This document shows positions 59,877 through 64,000 of a stretch of DNA of 64,000 nucleotides, piece after piece. The stretch covers positions 496,001 to 560,000 of the forward strand of contig JAKZZE010000023.1 of assembly GCA_024220505.1 (NCBI GenBank), written 5' to 3'. The stretch comes from Rhizopus arrhizus. Lineage: Eukaryota; Mucoromycota; Mucoromycetes; Mucorales; Rhizopodaceae. A program made the position numbers and the translations under genes. Position 1 is the first letter of the stretch. Each line of letters opens with the position of its first letter. The notes under the pieces were generated by a model, which worked only from the letters and a program-made list of their open reading frames with translations, was not told the origin of the DNA and ran no database searches.

Positions 59877-62690
59877 GATTGAAGATGAAGTTAAAAAAAA
59901 AAAAAAAAAAAATCAGAAAATTTGCGCTCATTGAAGCTTTAAATACAAATCAAACTCAACGGATTAAGATTACTCCATGGAAGTTAGGCTGAAAATTATT
60001 CCAAGGAAAAAGCAAGGGATAAAAGTTTGCTTAATAATACTATAGACAAATGATCTATTTATATAAGTTAGAGCAACACAGATGCAAGATAAATAAAACC
60101 CAAGCTAAGCAATTAAAAGTGAAACACATAGGACATGAATTCTGCTTAAAAGACAAATCATTCCTTTGATATTTCAAGGTAGCCATGTATTACCACTTTG
60201 TGCCTGATTTGCTTATTCGACAAAATCCCATAAGCAATTCTTACTGCCCTATTTACCAATGCTATCCTTTTGTCGTATGATTTGATATCATCAAGACATG
60301 TATCGCAGGAGCTTTTTTCTAGAATTTGCTTTCGCAATCGATAAACATTTTCCCGTTTTCTAGAATTGATTTGTAATAACAAGTCAAATCCCTCACCTTT
60401 TTTTTAAAAAACAAAATAATCAAATACTATATCAACATGAATTACATGTCTATTGCTAAATGTCTATTAAATCATTGTTACTATACAGTAACAAATATAA
60501 AAAAAAAGGCAACAGTAGCAAATTTATCATTTTAATATTTCTTTCTATTGGTCAATGCTTTCCTTATCCAAATTAATAAATGTATAGGAATTCAAAGTTT
60601 TCCCTTCATTGGCATTAATCACTTTAAATATAAAAGATCATTCAGTGAATAATAATCCCACCAGTAACTTGCTACAATTTTTAGAAAACTGTCAAAAGGG
60701 CATACCGCTAGCTTTTCTTTGCTTTTAGTATAGAGTTGATTGTCTCTTCTTTTTTTTTCTCACGAGCTTTGTACATATAATCAAACAATTCTCTGGGATG
60801 GGTATACAAAGGACAGCTCATGAATATTTTTCTCTGCCAAAGCATATTGTGCACTATTGCAGAGATAGTTTAATTATTTTTATATGTATAGCTGCATTTC
60901 GCTAAAGAGTTAATTAAATGGAAGGGTATTATGAAGATAAACAATGAGATTTAAAACTGCTATCATCTGTTACCTTATTCTAAGAGCCTCCAAATGTATC
61001 TCTTTTATCTTCTCTCTTCAGTAAATCTAATCTAGTCTATAAAAAAGCTATAAAAAAATGAAACCGCTGCCATCATCGGTGCTTGCTCAAGTAGTTAGTT
61101 TGATATTGTTTGAAAAATGATAAAGATTATCATCAGCTATAGAAAGAAATACAATCATAAATTAAATACGCAACAGCTTGTTTATACTAAGTAATTGCAA
61201 TGTTCATATGCAAAGACAAGAAAAGACAGGTCTGCTTTGTGTGGTATTGATTAACAGTGAATATAGGAAATCCTGCTATCACATGATTTAATTAATAGGA
61301 GTCTTTTGTTTTACTGTAAACATAATACTTTTGACAATATCTTTAGTCCAAGCCAGATTATGGATACGACTTTCATTTATTTTGACAGCACGGCTTTGGA
61401 TATAATTAATTATCAGTCAAACTTCACTTAATAAAAGCATTACTAGCTTGTGACTTTATCTACTTTAGCCATTTCTTAACGCTTGAATTATAAAATTACC
61501 CTTTGTTTTTATGATTTGACTATAATGCATGTCAGCCAAAGGATGTAGCAAAAGCTCAGCAACGTTTTATTATCTGTCGGCTAATGAACTCTATAAAGAC
61601 TAATCTATCCAATTTTGAAGATAAATTTTAGGAATTGCAACAAGAGGATACGAAAATATAGAAAGACAGACAGTGTAGGCTCTAGCTACTCTCTTATTTT
61701 AGCATGACGCAATTGAAAACTACTGCTTTGATGTGTGATCTGTTACTTGAAATACCAAAATCGTGTTGCTGTTTTCAGTAAAAAAGAAGAGCAAATGTAT
61801 TGTTTGCTAATTGTTTAAGCTCTTGTAAAAATGTGTTAAGAAACTCGGAATGCTTATTACTTGCAGAATAAGACGTGCAAATACTAAAATTGGATCAAAA
61901 TTGTATTAAGTTGATTGAAATTTGATTGACTTATTACCAAGCTGTGTATATGGATTTAAATAATAATAAAAAAAGGGCAAACAGAGCTGAATGACAGCAT
62001 ACAACAAAAGCTAGGTTAGGTTTTCAGATATGTTTTTTTTCTCACTCGGAAAGATACAACAGTAAATCTTGTTAGTATTGATAAAGTATATATTATATAG
62101 CTAGTATATCCTATCTTGCTTATGAGTGATTTGATATTAAAGAGTTGTGAAGTGATAAAAGGCTTATTACGCCCAAAAGAAAATTTTATACTATCTAAAG
62201 CTGTTTATTCAAATTATTTATCTTTATATAAAAATTGTATGAAAAAGAGATAGCCGGTAACGTACATTTCTACTCCTTTTTCTTTATTTATTTTTAGGGA
62301 TAAAATCTATTTATAAAATGTCCCTTAAACTGTCAAACTATTCTCTAATTTGAACCCTTTTTTTCTTCTTCTTTTGTGCAAGAGTAGTTGGGTTACAAAA
62401 TGTAGCATAGAAGCAAACATATGATTATTGTCCTACTTTGTCAATTGAAAAGCATATTTGTTAATTGATCTCTTCTACGCTTAATGGTTTGTTTATGATA
62501 AAAAGATAGAGCAAGACACTGGTTTATGATGCATAGTTTTATTTTCAATAAATCTTTTTGTGCAGTTGACTAATTTTTTTTTGTTTGTGAGTGTGGGGTA
62601 AAAAATATTATTGGTCATAAAAAAGCTGACACATTCGTATCCTTTAAAGAAAAAGAAAAAAAAAATAATTTCACAGCATCGTTTTTTAAT
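59877..62690. other. Divergent intergenic region, 2.8 kb
   Basis: AT-rich. Near 60157-60330 a minus-strand open frame without an ATG start reads CDTCLDDIKSYDKRIALVNRAVRIAYGIL; it may be an exon of an unknown small gene or a relic. The rest holds no supported gene. Close to PEX16 a sequence GTATCCTTT (62637) resembles a U12-type donor but has no acceptable partner. Confidence 0.4.
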
Positions 62691-64000
62691 ATGGAATACT
62701 TGAATTTATACGAGGATTTTTTATTAAAAAACGCCTCACAAATAACTAGTATTGAAACCTCACTAAGGACACTTACTTATATTTTACCTGGTAATATATG
62801 CTTTTAGCTTACATAACTACCTTATACTCATTTCCTTTCTTTTAGGTCGTTTTCAAGATGCAGAACTTGCTTCTCAAGCCTGTAAGATATGAATGTATAG
62901 AAAGTATGCATTGTTTAACATTAAATAGTATATGCCGCATTAAACTTGATTGGCCTTTATCATAATCACATTATACGAAAGGCAGCACAAGAACATCCCG
63001 CGGCTGTTGAAGAATCAGCATTTAATAAATATATTCACTTTTGGTCATCACGTTCAAAACTAAACGCGACTGCTTCCAACTTGTTATCTGTCATGTCCTA
63101 TACTCAAGTGCTTGTGGAAATGGCCGTTCTAAAGAAATTAGGAAAAAAGAAACAGTGGGAATGTATTGCCTATCTTGAAGGACTCAAGTAAAGTACTTGT
63201 ATGCAGCTATATACAACACACATCGTTTACCATGTATTCTATAGGGTGTTGTTGAGACTTTTCCTTTATCAATCCACTGAACAGCGAATGACGCTTTCAC
63301 CCACACATTTACAACGCGATATCGATCCTCAAACGCTGACAGATGAGTCAGCACTAGCAAAAGAGGAAGGTTGGGTTGGTAAGAGAACAGGCATACGTGT
63401 TCAAAGAATGGCAGATTGTGTACAATTTACGGGTGAGCCCAAACGACATGCAGACGTCACGGATTTCCTGCTTTCGAGACGCTTGACAGCGGAGATGCTT
63501 CGAAAACCCGATCAAATGGTTGTTATTCAAAAAAACATTTCAAAATTGGGTGAATTGCTTTACATACTTCGCCCCTTTCTTTACGGTAAGCTATAAAATG
63601 ATAGGTCAGTTGAATTCAGATTATTGATTTACATACAGTATTGGCTCTATTGAAATATGGCAGACGATCATGGAAACCTTGGCTGGTTTCATTGATGATT
63701 GAGTTACTGTCTAATGCTGCTTTAAAGAAAGGTTATATGAAAATGATGCCCTTAGAAAAACAAGAATACGAAAGGCGATTGAAGCTTTTATTCTTTAATC
63801 TCATGCGTGGTGTATTCTATCTGAGGATTACTCGACCTCGTTTAGAAAGATTTTGTAATAAGACAGAAGATAAACCCATCTTATCCATGGTCTCTAGTAA
63901 GTCCCTCTCTATTTTGCATAGTAAGAATATAACTAACACTATTCTATATAAGCTATCATTCGCGAGTACTTACCTTTATGGGAAGATATTTACTTTTATA
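62691..64000 (+). CDS. PEX16: Peroxin PEX16, partial (3' end beyond window)
   Basis: Membrane protein needed for early peroxisome membrane assembly and receptor docking with PEX3/PEX19. Six exons so far: 62691-62790, 62846-62881 (36 nt), 62929-63187, 63245-63585, 63639-63896, and 63953 onward, cut at 64000. All phases close. Family marks: YEDFLLKNASQITSIETSLRTLTYILPGRF near the start, a central SVMSYTQVLVEMAVLKKLGKK, and RRSWKPWLVSLMIELLSN in the C-terminal half. The last visible residues, REYLPLWEDIYFY, match the usual C-terminal end, so only a few residues are missing. About 360 aa in total. Confidence 0.94.

Noticed and set aside
62637..62675. U12-type donor GTATCCTTT upstream of PEX16
   Set aside because: The nearest AG would give a 39-bp intron without a U12 branch site, and it lies before the start codon.

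Overview
The window looks like nuclear DNA of a filamentous fungus of the Mucorales (Mucoromycota). It is AT-rich, with many short introns (about 45-75 bp) and long A/T runs. It also has several gene types typical of that group or of early-diverging fungi: a CP2/Grainyhead-type factor, a minor-spliceosome U11/U12-65K protein, a FAR1-type zinc-finger factor, a secreted GH28 pectinase and a chromodomain Ty3/gypsy element. I cannot name the species. Exon boundaries are read by eye from splice signals and reading-frame continuity. In most multi-exon genes the frames close exactly.

Bases 1-18800 are a mobile-element graveyard. From left to right they hold: an apparently intact Tc1/mariner element with terminal repeats and TA duplication; a 5'-truncated Ty3/gypsy chromovirus whose reverse transcriptase is split by a 648-bp solo LTR; two convergent, intron-bearing copies of a serine-recombinase-like family; a tyrosine-recombinase pseudogene split by a second copy of the same LTR in the opposite orientation; a frameshifted IS630/Tc1-like transposase; a two-exon gene of unknown function with a serine-rich linker; then 3.5 kb of mostly non-coding DNA with a 127-bp tandem duplication.

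Bases 18800-35000 are gene-dense and mostly housekeeping: PRMT5 (-), an uncharacterised Tyr/Pro-rich protein (+), CTU2 of tRNA 2-thiolation (+), a membrane-anchored protein with a glycosyltransferase-like part joined to an alginate-lyase-like part (-), a CP2/Grainyhead factor (-), short-form RNase Z (-), a BLOC1S1-like small protein (-) and mitochondrial Hsp70 (-). Bases 35000-38400 are AT-rich with very long A/T runs and no convincing gene.

Bases 38400-64000 hold an extracellular polygalacturonase (+), a HEATR5/LAA1-type giant HEAT protein (-), a small uncharacterised protein (-), a FAR1-type factor (+), an F-box protein (+), U11/U12-65K (+), TIM13 (-), a SUN-domain nuclear-envelope protein (+), a dienelactone-hydrolase family protein (-) and PEX16 (+), which is cut by the right edge just before its end. 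No operon-like functional grouping is visible. Neighbours share intergenic spaces of 100-300 bp in the compact stretches, for example TIM13/SUN divergent and BLOC1S1/Hsp70 in tandem.

The observations I would follow first are: the serine-recombinase-like family that keeps a Y-x-R-x-S nucleophile motif but lacks the usual arginines; the glycosyltransferase-like plus lyase-like fusion; the two opposed LTR insertions with readable target duplications; the single-base frame break at an A-run in BLOC1S1; and the GC-AG intron in the Grainyhead-like gene.
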